Shown here: one piece after another, positions 23,882-32,505 of the stretch
Layout: every line of letters starts with the position of its first letter
How positions within the stretch are numbered: the first letter of the stretch is position 1
Assembly: GCF_900112255.1 (NCBI RefSeq)
Contig: NZ_FOLE01000011.1
Coordinates: 96,988-160,987, forward strand
Reading direction: 5' to 3'
DNA from: Flexibacter flexilis DSM 6793
GTDB lineage: Bacteria > Bacteroidota > Bacteroidia > Cytophagales > Flexibacteraceae
Length of the DNA: 64,000 bases
Translations under genes and position numbers: made by a program
Notes under the pieces: generated by a model
Told to the model about the DNA's origin: nothing
The model's database searches: none
The model's input: only the letters and a program-made list of their open reading frames with translations

Positions 23882-26635
23882 ATGATCAATAACCGATTCT
23901 CAAAAGATTCTTTGGTAATCAGAAAAATATTCGTGCTTGCTTTTTTGGGGCTTGTGGCGTGTTCGAGCGAAAAAAATACGCCTACCAGTCGCGCTTATCA
24001 TAACGTACTGGCCAAATATAATGGCTATTTCTTGGCACGCGAAAAAACCAAAGAAGTAGAAAACAACATCGTCAAGGCACACAAAGAAAACTATAATAGG
24101 ATTCTTGAAATTTATCAGCCCATCAGCGCAGCCACCGAAACGAGCATTAAACCGCTTACCGAAGAAATCGTAAAGAAGGCCTCTATTCCCGTACAACGTC
24201 ACAAATATAGCAAGTGGGTGGACGATAGTTATTTGCTCATCGGAAGAGCGCGTTATTACCAAGCCGACTGGGAAAATGCCACGACCACGTATCGTTATGT
24301 TTACGGCAAAGCCAAAGGCAAGGACGAAAAATCTTCTGCTCTTATTTGGTTGTTGCGTACTTATGTGAGTGCAGGCGAACCCAAAATGGCCAGCATTGCA
24401 CGCAGTGTTTTGGAAAAAGAAGCCCCCACTTTTAGTAAGGCCAACACGCGCGATTATCACCTGACAATGGCGTTCTATCATTACAAGTTGCGCGAATATA
24501 AGGAAGTGGCCGAAAATCTCGATAAGGCTTTACCACTGATGCGTCGCGGTGAAGCACGTGCCCGTTTGTACTATGCACTTGGGCAGATTCGCCAAAAACA
24601 ACACGCGGATTCGGCTGCTTATAAGTCGTTTAGAGCGGTTTTGAAAAATAATCCGTCTTACGAACTTTCGTTTTATACCAAACTGAATTTGGCGCAAGTA
24701 ACATCTGTTTCGGACGAAAAAGGCAAAAAACGCATTCGGAAGTATTTCAAAAAAATGCTCAAAGACGAAAAAAATGAAGAGTACCGCGACCGCGTGTATT
24801 ACGAAATGGCTTCTTTTGAACTAAAACAAGGGAATGTACCCAAAGCGATTGAGTATTACCAAACTTCTTTGCGTCAAAAAACAACCAATCCGAACCAAAA
24901 AGCTTATTCTTATTTGCGTTTGGGAGAAATTTTTTACGACAAATTGCACCGCTATCCGCAAGCCAAAGAATATTATGATAGCACGATTACCGCACCATTA
25001 GACACCAACGAAGAAAATTACGCGGCCATTCTCAAACGCCAAAAAGTGTTGGGCGATTTTGTGCGCGAATACACCATCGTACAGCGCGAAGACAGCTTGC
25101 AACGTTTGGCCGCCATGGATACGGCAACGCTTTACGCCACTATTGATAAAATGGTAGCGGGTGATATTGCTCGCGACAAAGAAGATGCACGCCGCAAAGA
25201 GCGTGAAGCCCGCAAAGCTGCTTCGGGCGGTGGCAATGGTTCGTCTATGTTTGACAATAAAAATGGCTTGGGATTCAATAGTAGTAGCGACGACGGCAAT
25301 AGCGATACCAAATGGGCGTTGAGCAATCCTGCCGCGATTAGTGCGGGGCGTGCGGCCTTCTTGCAAAAATGGGGAAATCGTCCGTTGCAAGATAATTGGC
25401 GACGCTCAAAGAAAGATTCTGCGCCAATGCAAGAGGAAAACAATCCGTCTGCCAACGCCACCGAAGAGCCTAAAGATTCTCCGACAGATACCGCCAATAA
25501 GTCTGAAAAAGCCACCGAAAAAACAGACGATGGAAAAGGTAAAACTACTAAAGCCGCCGCCCCAGAACGCAATCGCTCGGCTTACCTAAAAGACATTCCG
25601 TTTACGGCGCAGGCTTTGGCTGCTTCCAACGAAAAGTTAAGACCAGCGTTGTATAATTTGGGTAAAATCTATCGCCAAAAACTCGAAGAACCCGACAACG
25701 CCGCCACGACGTTTGAACATTTTGTGGAGAAATTCTATGAAGATGAAAAAACGCCCGAAGTGCTGTATTTTCTTTATCTCATTTACAAAGAAAAAGGTAT
25801 GGCTGAGAAACAGGAAGTTTGTAAACAAAAGCTGCTAAAGGATTTTCCTAAGTCGGATTACGCGGGCTTGTTGCGCAACCCTAATTATTTGGTGGAGAAA
25901 AAAGCCCAAGAAGCACAAGCCGAAAAGGATTATGCAGTTGCCTATGAGCTTTACGAACAAAACCGTATGGCCGAAGCCGAAATTGCTGTGAATAAGTTGC
26001 GTGATAACTATCCCGAAACGGTTATTATGGACAAAATAGTGTTGTTGCAAACGCTCATTGCGGGGCACACACTCGCGCCAAGCGATTATGTAACACGTAT
26101 TAATGAGTTTATGAAAAATTACCCTAAATCTAAACTCATTCCTTTGGCGCAAGAAATGAATGCGGTGGCCGTGCGAGTGGCTTCAGGGCAGTCGGCAGTA
26201 ACCAGTATTTCGGAGGCTACCAGCACAAGCAACGAACCAAGTACGAGTTTGTCGCCTTACAAATTGGATTTGGAAAAGCCGCATTATTTTTTGGTGATAT
26301 TGCCTGTCGGGAAAATTCGGAACACGGAGGCTATGGAGAAAATCTCAGAATTTAACTCAATATACTACCCTGAGCGTACTTTCACCGTAAATGATATGTT
26401 GATTAACGACAAATATTTTATGGTGCGTGTTTGGGATTTGCCGACCAAAATTCAGGCACTTAATTACTTGAAAAAACAGAAAAGTGAAAAAGGGGCACTC
26501 AGCGAAGATTATCCTAAATTGGAAAAACATTATTTGTTGATGACTGCCGACAATCTCAAGATTTTCTATAAATCCAAAAATATTAAAGAATACGAAGATT
26601 TCTTTAACAAACATTATAACCTCAATTTTGAGTAA
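23882..26635 (+). CDS. sprE: SprE/PorW-like type IX secretion lipoprotein with TPR repeats
   Basis: This 917-residue lipoprotein (lipobox at Cys27, GLVACSS) begins its mature part with a conserved stretch, TPTSRAYHNVLAKYNGYFLAR, that I recognise from SprE of gliding Bacteroidota (PorW in Porphyromonas). Tetratricopeptide repeats fill about 90-400 and 560-720, separated by a Ser/Gly/Lys-rich disordered region (about 430-560). A small globular domain (PYKLDLEKPHYFLVILP, YYPERTFTVNDM) ends the protein. SprE is an outer-membrane-associated type IX secretion component needed for gliding and secretion of CTD-bearing proteins. The ATG at 23882 is preferred over a GTG three codons earlier. It is divergent from the M23 gene. 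Confidence 0.88.
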   Translation: MINNRFSKDSLVIRKIFVLAFLGLVACSSEKNTPTSRAYHNVLAKYNGYFLAREKTKEVENNIVKAHKENYNRILEIYQPISAATETSIKPLTEEIVKKASIPVQRHKYSKWVDDSYLLIGRARYYQADWENATTTYRYVYGKAKGKDEKSSALIWLLRTYVSAGEPKMASIARSVLEKEAPTFSKANTRDYHLTMAFYHYKLREYKEVAENLDKALPLMRRGEARARLYYALGQIRQKQHADSAAYKSFRAVLKNNPSYELSFYTKLNLAQVTSVSDEKGKKRIRKYFKKMLKDEKNEEYRDRVYYEMASFELKQGNVPKAIEYYQTSLRQKTTNPNQKAYSYLRLGEIFYDKLHRYPQAKEYYDSTITAPLDTNEENYAAILKRQKVLGDFVREYTIVQREDSLQRLAAMDTATLYATIDKMVAGDIARDKEDARRKEREARKAASGGGNGSSMFDNKNGLGFNSSSDDGNSDTKWALSNPAAISAGRAAFLQKWGNRPLQDNWRRSKKDSAPMQEENNPSANATEEPKDSPTDTANKSEKATEKTDDGKGKTTKAAAPERNRSAYLKDIPFTAQALAASNEKLRPALYNLGKIYRQKLEEPDNAATTFEHFVEKFYEDEKTPEVLYFLYLIYKEKGMAEKQEVCKQKLLKDFPKSDYAGLLRNPNYLVEKKAQEAQAEKDYAVAYELYEQNRMAEAEIAVNKLRDNYPETVIMDKIVLLQTLIAGHTLAPSDYVTRINEFMKNYPKSKLIPLAQEMNAVAVRVASGQSAVTSISEATSTSNEPSTSLSPYKLDLEKPHYFLVILPVGKIRNTEAMEKISEFNSIYYPERTFTVNDMLINDKYFMVRVWDLPTKIQALNYLKKQKSEKGALSEDYPKLEKHYLLMTADNLKIFYKSKNIKEYEDFFNKHYNLNFE

Positions 26636-26665
26636 TAATAGCCACCCAATTTGCACCCAACCGAC

Positions 26666-27328
26666 ATGACCACACTGGATAATTTGGCTATCAAAAAGCA
26701 GTTTCCTAGTTTTGAAAACGAGCTGATAGATAGTATTATAGCTTTTGCGCAAATAAAAGAAGTAAAAGCGGGAGAGACGATTATTCGCAAAGGCCAGTAT
26801 ATCAAACACGTGGTGTTGGTGCAGTCGGGGAGTATCAAAATTTATACAGATGGCGAGGATGGCGGCGAATTTTTTATGTATTTCCTCAATGCGGGGCAAG
26901 CCTGTGCCGTTTCGATGGTTTGTGTTACGCAAATGGAAATGAGTAGCATTACGGCAGTGGCCGAAGAAGATACCACATTGCTACTCGTGCCGCTGGCCAT
27001 GATGGAAAAATGGATGTCGCAGCACAAGAGTTGGTACAAATTTGTGGTGGCCAATTATCGCAATCGTTTTGATGAGATTCTGAGGGCTTTAGACCAAGTG
27101 GCCTTTAGGGGCATGGACGAGCGTCTTAGTTTTTATTTGCGCCGCCAAGCCCAACAGTTACAAACCAACACATTGCATTTGTCGCATCAGCAAATTGCCG
27201 CAGACCTCAACTCTACGCGTGAGGTAATTTCTCGCTTGCTCAAAAAAATGGAACAGCGCAATTTGCTCAAACTCCAGCGCAACCAAATCGTACTGGAAGA
27301 GGCTTTGTTGGGAGAAATAAAAATCTGA
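26666..27328 (+). CDS. Crp/Fnr family transcription regulator
   Basis: The 220-residue protein has a cyclic-nucleotide-binding-type beta-barrel (about 15-120, with IKHVVLVQSGSIKIY and FFMYFLNAGQ), a dimer helix, and a C-terminal winged helix whose recognition region reads LSHQQIAADLNSTREVISRLLKKMEQ. The N-terminal Cys cluster of Fnr is absent, so it is not an iron-sulfur oxygen sensor; the ligand is unknown. The first ATG at 26666 is used; a TTG 15 bases upstream is possible. It lies 30 bases after sprE and 26 bases before an epimerase-like gene, so it may share a transcript with either. Confidence 0.9.
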   Translation: MTTLDNLAIKKQFPSFENELIDSIIAFAQIKEVKAGETIIRKGQYIKHVVLVQSGSIKIYTDGEDGGEFFMYFLNAGQACAVSMVCVTQMEMSSITAVAEEDTTLLLVPLAMMEKWMSQHKSWYKFVVANYRNRFDEILRALDQVAFRGMDERLSFYLRRQAQQLQTNTLHLSHQQIAADLNSTREVISRLLKKMEQRNLLKLQRNQIVLEEALLGEIKI

Positions 27329-27354
27329 TTTTCTGTACTTTAAATTTATTTGAT

Positions 27355-28167
27355 TTGAAAAAAATAACAGTCGTGGGTTGCGGTTGGTTGGGATGGCCAT
27401 TGGCGCAAACTTTACAGCAAAAAGGTTATAGCGTAAGCGGAACAGTACGCACACCCGATAAATGCGCTGCGTTGCAGGCGGCTAATCCTCAAATAACAAT
27501 GTGGGTTTGGGATACCAACGACTTTACGCAGCAAATCAATTCGTCATTGCTTGCCCAAACGCAAACTCTTATCATTTGCTATCCGCCCACGCGCGGCGCA
27601 GCACCGACGCAGTACGCCCAAAATCTTGAACGAGTGTTGCAATGCGCTATGGAAAATGGTGTGCAGGAGGTCATTTTTACCAGTAGTACATCCGTGTACC
27701 CTGATTTGCCCCAGATTTTTACCGAAACATCGGACACCAACGGCGGTTCGGCGGCTATCTTAGAAGCCGAAAAAATTTGCCAATTATACAGTAAGTTTCT
27801 GAAAATAAATATTTTACGATTGGGTGGTTTGTTGGCTGCCGACCGAAATCCTGCCCGATACCTAAACCCCGACCGTATGCCCAATGGCAATGCTTCCGTC
27901 AATTTTGTGCATCGGCAAGACGTGATAGGCGTAATATTGGCCTTGTTGGAAAAAAATATTGCGGGGCAAATTTTGAATGTGGTGGCTGATTTGCACCCAT
28001 TGCGTCGCGATTTTTATGCGTATGCTTGTCCTAAAATTGGGCGTGTTTGTCCGCCATTTCCTTCTGACCAAAATTTGTTTAATAGGTTAATAGTCAATGA
28101 TTTATTGAAAGAAAAATTAGCATATCAATTTCTTTTCCCCAATCCTTTGCAAATGTTGGAGCAATAA
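27355..28167 (+). CDS. NAD(P)-binding epimerase/dehydratase-like protein (extended SDR)
   Basis: The 270-residue protein opens with a Rossmann loop of the form VVGCGWLGWPLAQTL, where classic enzymes have GxxGxxG. A TSSTSVYPD strand stands in the position of the catalytic Ser/Tyr region, and NFVHRQDVIGVI is the usual C-terminal segment. This resembles the YeeZ/ActC-like group of short NAD(P)-binding proteins whose substrates are mostly unknown. The start is TTG at 27355; no ATG or GTG fits the conserved N-terminus MKKITVVG. It is 26 bases downstream of the Crp-like gene and may be co-transcribed. Confidence 0.82.
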   Translation: MKKITVVGCGWLGWPLAQTLQQKGYSVSGTVRTPDKCAALQAANPQITMWVWDTNDFTQQINSSLLAQTQTLIICYPPTRGAAPTQYAQNLERVLQCAMENGVQEVIFTSSTSVYPDLPQIFTETSDTNGGSAAILEAEKICQLYSKFLKINILRLGGLLAADRNPARYLNPDRMPNGNASVNFVHRQDVIGVILALLEKNIAGQILNVVADLHPLRRDFYAYACPKIGRVCPPFPSDQNLFNRLIVNDLLKEKLAYQFLFPNPLQMLEQ

Positions 28168-28239
28168 ACTTTGGAACGAAAAACAAAGGAGTAAGGTTGT
28201 AGGCAAAAAGCAATTTAAAATTCTTTTAAATCAAAAAAA

Positions 28240-28746
28240 ATGAACGCAACAACTAATCCAACCTTTGTTTTGGAAACTGGCCGACAAGCATTGTTAGTCA
28301 ATTTTTTACAAAAAGAAATCCCTGCGGCACTCTCCAAACTTGGCGATTCTACCAAGCCACTTTGGGGCGGCATGACACCGCAACAAATGATTGAACACCT
28401 TAACAATGTGATTGTTACGGGAACAATCGTAACCGAAAAAGAGCCTGTCGCACCGACCAAAGGCCAAACCGATGCCCGCAATTTCATTATCCATAGCGAT
28501 GAGCCACTGCCACGCGGTTTGCAAAACCCTGCTTTTCAGTTTGGTATGCCTCCGAATACGAACCGTACTTTAGACGAGGCCAAAGCCCAATTAGCTAAAA
28601 ATATAGAGATGTTCTTCCGTGTGCGTGGTAGCAAACCCAAGGGCATTACGTTCAGTGCGTTTTTGGGTGATTTGAATTTTGATGAACAATTGGTGTTTCA
28701 TAACAAGCATTTCCGCCACCATTTCACACAATTTAACTTGCTATAA
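28240..28746 (+). CDS. DUF1569 / DinB-superfamily protein
   Basis: The 168-residue protein has the helical-bundle pattern of DinB-like proteins of the DUF1569 group: LWGGMTPQQMIEHLNN near residue 45, then LNFDEQLVFHNKHFRHHFTQF at the end. The histidines in MIEHL and in HNKHFRHH are in the positions of a metal-binding triad. No function is established for this group. It precedes msrA by only three bases, so the two are almost certainly one operon. Confidence 0.8.
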   Translation: MNATTNPTFVLETGRQALLVNFLQKEIPAALSKLGDSTKPLWGGMTPQQMIEHLNNVIVTGTIVTEKEPVAPTKGQTDARNFIIHSDEPLPRGLQNPAFQFGMPPNTNRTLDEAKAQLAKNIEMFFRVRGSKPKGITFSAFLGDLNFDEQLVFHNKHFRHHFTQFNLL

Positions 28747-28749
28747 ACC

Positions 28750-29430
28750 ATGTATTTCAGGGGTTTATTAACGGCGTTTTATGTGTTACTTTCGGCTGGA
28801 TTTTGGGCTTGCACGGCAGCCAATTCAGACGGACAAAACAAGCATTCGGACAATATGGAAAATCTCTCGGAACAAACAACGGCTACTGCTGCGCAGTTGG
28901 ACACGGCCACTTTTGCAGCGGGTTGTTTTTGGTGTGTAGAAGCTGTATTTCAGCAACTTGACGGCGTTCAGTTGGTCGTTTCGGGCTATATGGGCGGCCA
29001 CGTCAAAAACCCGACGTATGAACAAGTTTGTTCGGGACTTACTGGCCACGCGGAAGCCTGCCAAATTATTTATGACCCCAAAAAAGTGAGTTATGAAACG
29101 CTTTTGGAGGCATTTTGGCAAAGCCACGACCCCACGACCCTCAACCGACAAGGCAACGACGTAGGTACGCAATACAGGTCGGCCATTTTCTACCATAACG
29201 AAAAGCAACACCAATTGGCTACCGAATACAAGACGAAACTCAATAAATCGGGAGCTTGGGACAAACCTATCGTTACGGAGATTTCGCCAGCGTCGGTGTT
29301 TTACAAAGCGGAAGATTATCATCAAAACTATTATAACCTCAATACAAGACAAGGTTATTGCCAGTTTGTTATTCGCCCCAAAGTTGATAAATTCAGAAAG
29401 GTGTTTAAGGACAAATTGAAACAGCAATAA
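28750..29430 (+). CDS. msrA: Peptide methionine-S-sulfoxide reductase MsrA, exported
   Basis: MsrA reduces methionine-S-sulfoxide in proteins. The active-site motif [11 protein letters not shown] gives catalytic Cys59 with Cys62 close by; [30 protein letters not shown] and the C-terminal YHQNYYN stretch complete the family pattern. The first 21 residues are hydrophobic and end in FWAC, an atypical lipobox, followed by a polar linker. This copy is therefore probably exported and lipid-anchored rather than cytoplasmic. It overlaps no gene but follows the DinB-like gene by three bases. No MsrB domain is fused. Lipid attachment is inference, since the residues before the Cys are not ideal. Confidence 0.94.
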   Translation: MYFRGLLTAFYVLLSAGFWACTAANSDGQNKHSDNMENLSEQTTATAAQLDTATFAAGCFWCVEAVFQQLDGVQLVVSGYMGGHVKNPTYEQVCSGLTGHAEACQIIYDPKKVSYETLLEAFWQSHDPTTLNRQGNDVGTQYRSAIFYHNEKQHQLATEYKTKLNKSGAWDKPIVTEISPASVFYKAEDYHQNYYNLNTRQGYCQFVIRPKVDKFRKVFKDKLKQQ

Positions 29431-29477
29431 CAACAAAAAAGGCTTTGCAAACGAAACTTGCAAAGCCTTTTTTGTTG
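29431..29477. terminator. Bidirectional terminator between msrA and the Nfu gene
   Basis: A perfect 20-bp stem (29431-29450 with 29458-29477), rich in A/T at its base and GGCTTTGCAA at its top, with a 7-base loop. Both convergent genes can use it. Confidence 0.92.
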
Positions 29478-29501
29478 TGTAATATTTTTAAAATCAAATA
29501 C

Positions 29502-30089
29502 TTATACGCCTTCGGCCACTACTTCCGTGATGTCGTTTGGCAACATACGTTTCAGTAGGTTTTCGATGCCAGCTTTCAGCGTAAGCGTAGAAGAAGGGCA
29601 GCCGCTGCACGAACCGCGCAACTGTACTTTCACAACACCTTCGTTGTACGAATGGAAGCTAATCGCGCCGCCGTCCGACTCCACCGCAGGGCGTACATAC
29701 TCGTCGAGCAAACCTTTTATTTTCTTTACTAATTCTGTATCAGGTTGTTGGGTAGCTGACTCGTAATCATCCATTGTTTTTTGGGTAAGTACGGGACGGT
29801 CAGACTCCAAATATTCTTTCACTGTTTTTTTGATGATAGGCGTAATTTCTACCCATTCCACGTCGGCGGTTTTGGTAACCGTTACAAAGTTGCTCATCAA
29901 GAAAACGCGCTCAATGTTACCCAATTCAAAAATTGCTTGTGCTAAAGGCGAAGCCGCCGCCGCTTCCACGTTGGCAAAATCGAAATCCGTGCCGTCAGGG
30001 ACAAGCATAAAATTAGCCGCAAACTTCAAGGAGTTAGGGTTTGGGTTGGCTTCCGTATAGATATTTACATACTTTTGAGCTCTGAGCAT
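29502..30089 (-). CDS. Nfu-type iron-sulfur cluster carrier (NifU C-terminal domain)
   Basis: The 195-residue protein has an N-terminal Nfu domain (PNPNSLKFAANFMLVPDG) and a C-terminal NifU-like domain with the cluster-binding CxxC, Cys161 and Cys164 in GSCSGCPSSTLTLK. Nfu proteins carry Fe-S clusters from the assembly scaffold to target enzymes in the cytoplasm. The arrangement matches the mitochondrial/Bacteroidota NFU1 type. It is monocistronic, convergent with msrA and divergent from the M1 aminopeptidase. Exact -7 boxes for it may stand at 30127-30134 and 30170-30177 on the minus strand, with weak -33 elements. Confidence 0.92.
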   Translation of the reverse strand: MLRAQKYVNIYTEANPNPNSLKFAANFMLVPDGTDFDFANVEAAAASPLAQAIFELGNIERVFLMSNFVTVTKTADVEWVEITPIIKKTVKEYLESDRPVLTQKTMDDYESATQQPDTELVKKIKGLLDEYVRPAVESDGGAISFHSYNEGVVKVQLRGSCSGCPSSTLTLKAGIENLLKRMLPNDITEVVAEGV

Positions 30090-30224
30090 GGCATTACAAA
30101 GTTTTGTTATAATTTCTGATGAGGTGCAAATTTAGTCCCTTTACAAATACGAATAGGGTTTTGTTCCTGCAAAGTTACGGTGCTTTGCTCTTTTTTACTA
30201 CAACTTTTTATCTTTCAATAAGTT

Positions 30225-32096
30225 ATGTTAGAAAAAAAATCTAAACATTGGCAGACCATTTTGGTTTGCTGTTATTTGTTTTTGGCGCAATGGGCTTGGG
30301 CGCAAACGCCGAAGTTGCCACATTCCGAACCCGACCAACATTCTTTTGCTCAGCCTTCTGTCGTGCGCATGACGCATCTGGATTTGGACATAAAAGTTTC
30401 GTTCGAGAAAAAACAGATTGCGGGTGTGGCCACGCTTTCTATCGAAAATTTGGGCAATGCCGACGAACTTTGGATTGATAGTAAAGATTTGACTATCAGT
30501 AAAATATATTTGGATAACGACAAAACCCCAACCACATTTGCTAGCACCGACGAAGTGCCGTTTTTGGGTCGTGGTGTTAAAATAGACATTCGTCCCGACA
30601 CGCGCAAAGTGCATATTCATTACCACAGCAGCCCGAAGGCGGAGGCTTTGCAATGGCTTTCGGCGGCGCAAACGGCAGGCAAAAAATTTCCGTTTTTGTT
30701 TACGCAAGGCGAGGCAATCCTGACACGCAGTTGGATTCCGTGCCAAGACAGCCCCAATGTTCGTTTCACGTATTCGGCGCGTGTGCAAGTGCCGCGTACG
30801 CATTTGGCCATGATGAGTGCCACCAACCCCACCAAGCGCAACAGTTCGGGCATTTATGAATTTAAAATGGAACAAGCCATTCCCGCGTATTTGGTGGCTT
30901 TGGCCGTCGGGGATGTGGCTTTCAAACCGCTTGGCAACCGCACGGGCGTATATGCCGAACCTGCTACGCTGCCCACAGCCGCGCACGTGTTGGCAGAAAC
31001 GGAAAATATGTTGGTGGCCGCCGAAAAGTTGTACGGAGAATATGCTTGGAAGCGTTACGATTTGTTGATTTTGCCGCCAAGTTTTCCGTTTGGAGGCATG
31101 GAAAATCCGCGTCTTACGTTTGCCACGCCAACTATTTTGGCCAAAGACCGTTCGCTTACAAGCCTTGTGGCGCATGAGCTGGCACATTCGTGGTCGGGCA
31201 ATTTGGTGACCAATGCCACTTGGGACGATTTTTGGCTCAACGAAGGTTTTACAGTGTATTTTGAACGCCGCATTATGGAAGCTCTTTACGGAAAATCTTA
31301 TACGGAAATGCTCGCCGTGCTTGGCTATCAAGATTGGCAAGCATCCAACACAGATTTTGCCAAAACGGATACGGCGGCCACTTGCCTCAAATTGCATTTG
31401 GCAGGCAAAGACCCTGACGAAGGCATGACCGACATTGCCTACGAAAAAGGCGCGGCATTTCTGACCACTTTAGAAAAAGCCGTTGGCCGCGAAAAATTTG
31501 ATGTGTTTTTGAAAAATTATTTTAGCTCAAAGGCATTCCAAACCATCACGACCGAAGATTTTGTCATTTATCTGCAACAAAATTTATTAAGCACCGAGCA
31601 GTTCCAAAGCCTTCACGTACAACAATGGATTTATGGGGCGGGTATTCCGTCGTTTTTTGAAGTGCCAGTTTCGGCGCGTTTTCAAAATGTGGATAAGTCT
31701 GTGGATTTGTATGTAAATAAATCGCAACTACCTGACAAACAAACCACAAAATCTTGGACTACACACGAATGGGTACATTTTTTGCGCCATTTGCCCAGTA
31801 CCTTATCTTTGGTTCAAATGCAAAAATTAGATGCTGCTTTTGGTTTTACCCAATCGGTTAATGCTGAAATTCAGTTTGAATGGTTTCTCAAAAGCGTACA
31901 AACTAATTATGAGCTAGCACGTGCCGCCACCGAGAAATTTTTGATAGCCACAGGCCGCCGCAAATACCTTGTTCCTTTGTATAAGGCGATGCTTGCCACG
32001 CCAGCAGGCCGCACGGAAGCGCAACGTATTTACAAAAAAGCACGCCCGAATTATCACTTTGTCGCGACAAATACGTTAGATGAGTTGATGAAATAA
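30225..32096 (+). CDS. M1 family zinc aminopeptidase (leukotriene A4 hydrolase-like), exported
   Basis: This 623-residue peptidase has a signal peptide (about 10-26, ending in WAQ), an N-terminal beta-saddle, the GGMENP substrate-binding motif at 290-295, the zinc site HELAHSW (His317, Glu318, His321) with the third ligand Glu340 in WLNEGFTVYFE, and a C-terminal alpha-helical domain typical of leukotriene A4 hydrolase homologues. It removes N-terminal residues from peptides, probably in the periplasm. A weak promoter, TTG-N21-TATCTTTC at 30185-30216, lies just ahead. It is monocistronic and terminates at 32181-32214. Confidence 0.93.
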   Translation: MLEKKSKHWQTILVCCYLFLAQWAWAQTPKLPHSEPDQHSFAQPSVVRMTHLDLDIKVSFEKKQIAGVATLSIENLGNADELWIDSKDLTISKIYLDNDKTPTTFASTDEVPFLGRGVKIDIRPDTRKVHIHYHSSPKAEALQWLSAAQTAGKKFPFLFTQGEAILTRSWIPCQDSPNVRFTYSARVQVPRTHLAMMSATNPTKRNSSGIYEFKMEQAIPAYLVALAVGDVAFKPLGNRTGVYAEPATLPTAAHVLAETENMLVAAEKLYGEYAWKRYDLLILPPSFPFGGMENPRLTFATPTILAKDRSLTSLVAHELAHSWSGNLVTNATWDDFWLNEGFTVYFERRIMEALYGKSYTEMLAVLGYQDWQASNTDFAKTDTAATCLKLHLAGKDPDEGMTDIAYEKGAAFLTTLEKAVGREKFDVFLKNYFSSKAFQTITTEDFVIYLQQNLLSTEQFQSLHVQQWIYGAGIPSFFEVPVSARFQNVDKSVDLYVNKSQLPDKQTTKSWTTHEWVHFLRHLPSTLSLVQMQKLDAAFGFTQSVNAEIQFEWFLKSVQTNYELARAATEKFLIATGRRKYLVPLYKAMLATPAGRTEAQRIYKKARPNYHFVATNTLDELMK

Positions 32097-32112
32097 ATTA
32101 GTGTTGAGTGAA

Positions 32113-32165
32113 AATTCTATTATAGAAATATATTATCTCAGATAGTATGTTTCTATAATAGAATT
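32113..32165. repeat. Perfect 16-bp inverted repeat in an AT-rich spacer
   Basis: AATTCTATTATAGAAA (32113-32128) is exactly complementary to TTTCTATAATAGAATT (32150-32165). The 21-base loop contains a smaller imperfect dyad (TATCTCAGATA). There is no T run after it and it lies 16 bases before the real terminator, so it is not a terminator itself. Confidence 0.8.
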
Positions 32166-32180
32166 TGAAATTAATCAAAC

Positions 32181-32214
32181 AAAAAGCCTAACTCTTTTCA
32201 GAATCAGGCTTTTT
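32181..32214. terminator. Terminator shared by the M1 gene and tRNA-Asp
   Basis: AAAAAGCCT (32181-32189) pairs with AGGCTTTTT (32206-32214) around a 16-base loop. The T run on each strand serves the aminopeptidase (plus) and the tRNA (minus). Confidence 0.82.
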
Positions 32215-32217
32215 TTG

Positions 32218-32291
32218 CGGTATGGACGGGACTCGAACCCGCGACCTCCGCCGTGACAGGGCGGCATTCTAACCAACTGAACTACCAAACC
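32218..32291 (-). tRNA. tRNA-Asp (anticodon GTC)
   Basis: A 74-base cloverleaf reads from G1 at 32291 to discriminator G73 at 32218; CCA is not encoded. The anticodon stem-loop is CCGCC-CTGTCAC-GGCGG, giving anticodon GTC. D arm GTTC/GAAT and T arm GCGGG-TTCGAGT-CCCGT are regular. The acceptor stem GGTTTGG/CCATACC has a U4:U69 mismatch. An exact promoter stands upstream and a hairpin terminator downstream, so it is a single-gene transcript. Confidence 0.96.
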
Positions 32292-32329
32292 GTTACCGCT
32301 ATCAGACTTGTTTGTCGTTTAACGTGGTG

Positions 32330-32359
32330 CAAAGGTACGCCTATTTTCATACAAAGCAA
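32330..32359 (-). promoter_or_regulatory. Consensus promoter of tRNA-Asp
   Basis: On the minus strand TTG (32359-32357), 19 bases, then TACCTTTG (32337-32330), a perfect fit to the Bacteroidota -33/-7 consensus. The mature tRNA begins 39 bases downstream. Confidence 0.7.
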
Positions 32360-32505
32360 TAGGCAGCCGTAAATTTTGCGATATTTTTTTGAGGCCAAAA
32401 CTGTTATTTCAAGATAAAATTCTGAGAAACAATTTATTATCTGTGTTAAAAAAATTGAAAAAAAATCAGGAAAGCCGTTTTATTTAGCTTTCCTGACCCA
32501 AATAT

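Noticed and set aside
23710..23889. 60-codon extension of the M23 peptidase
   Set aside because: It would overlap the divergent sprE gene and contains an exact -7 box, so it is probably leader DNA.
30228..31397. 389-codon minus-strand open frame opposite the M1 aminopeptidase
   Set aside because: It is a shadow of the aminopeptidase frame; the product is Arg/His/Gln-rich without any domain.
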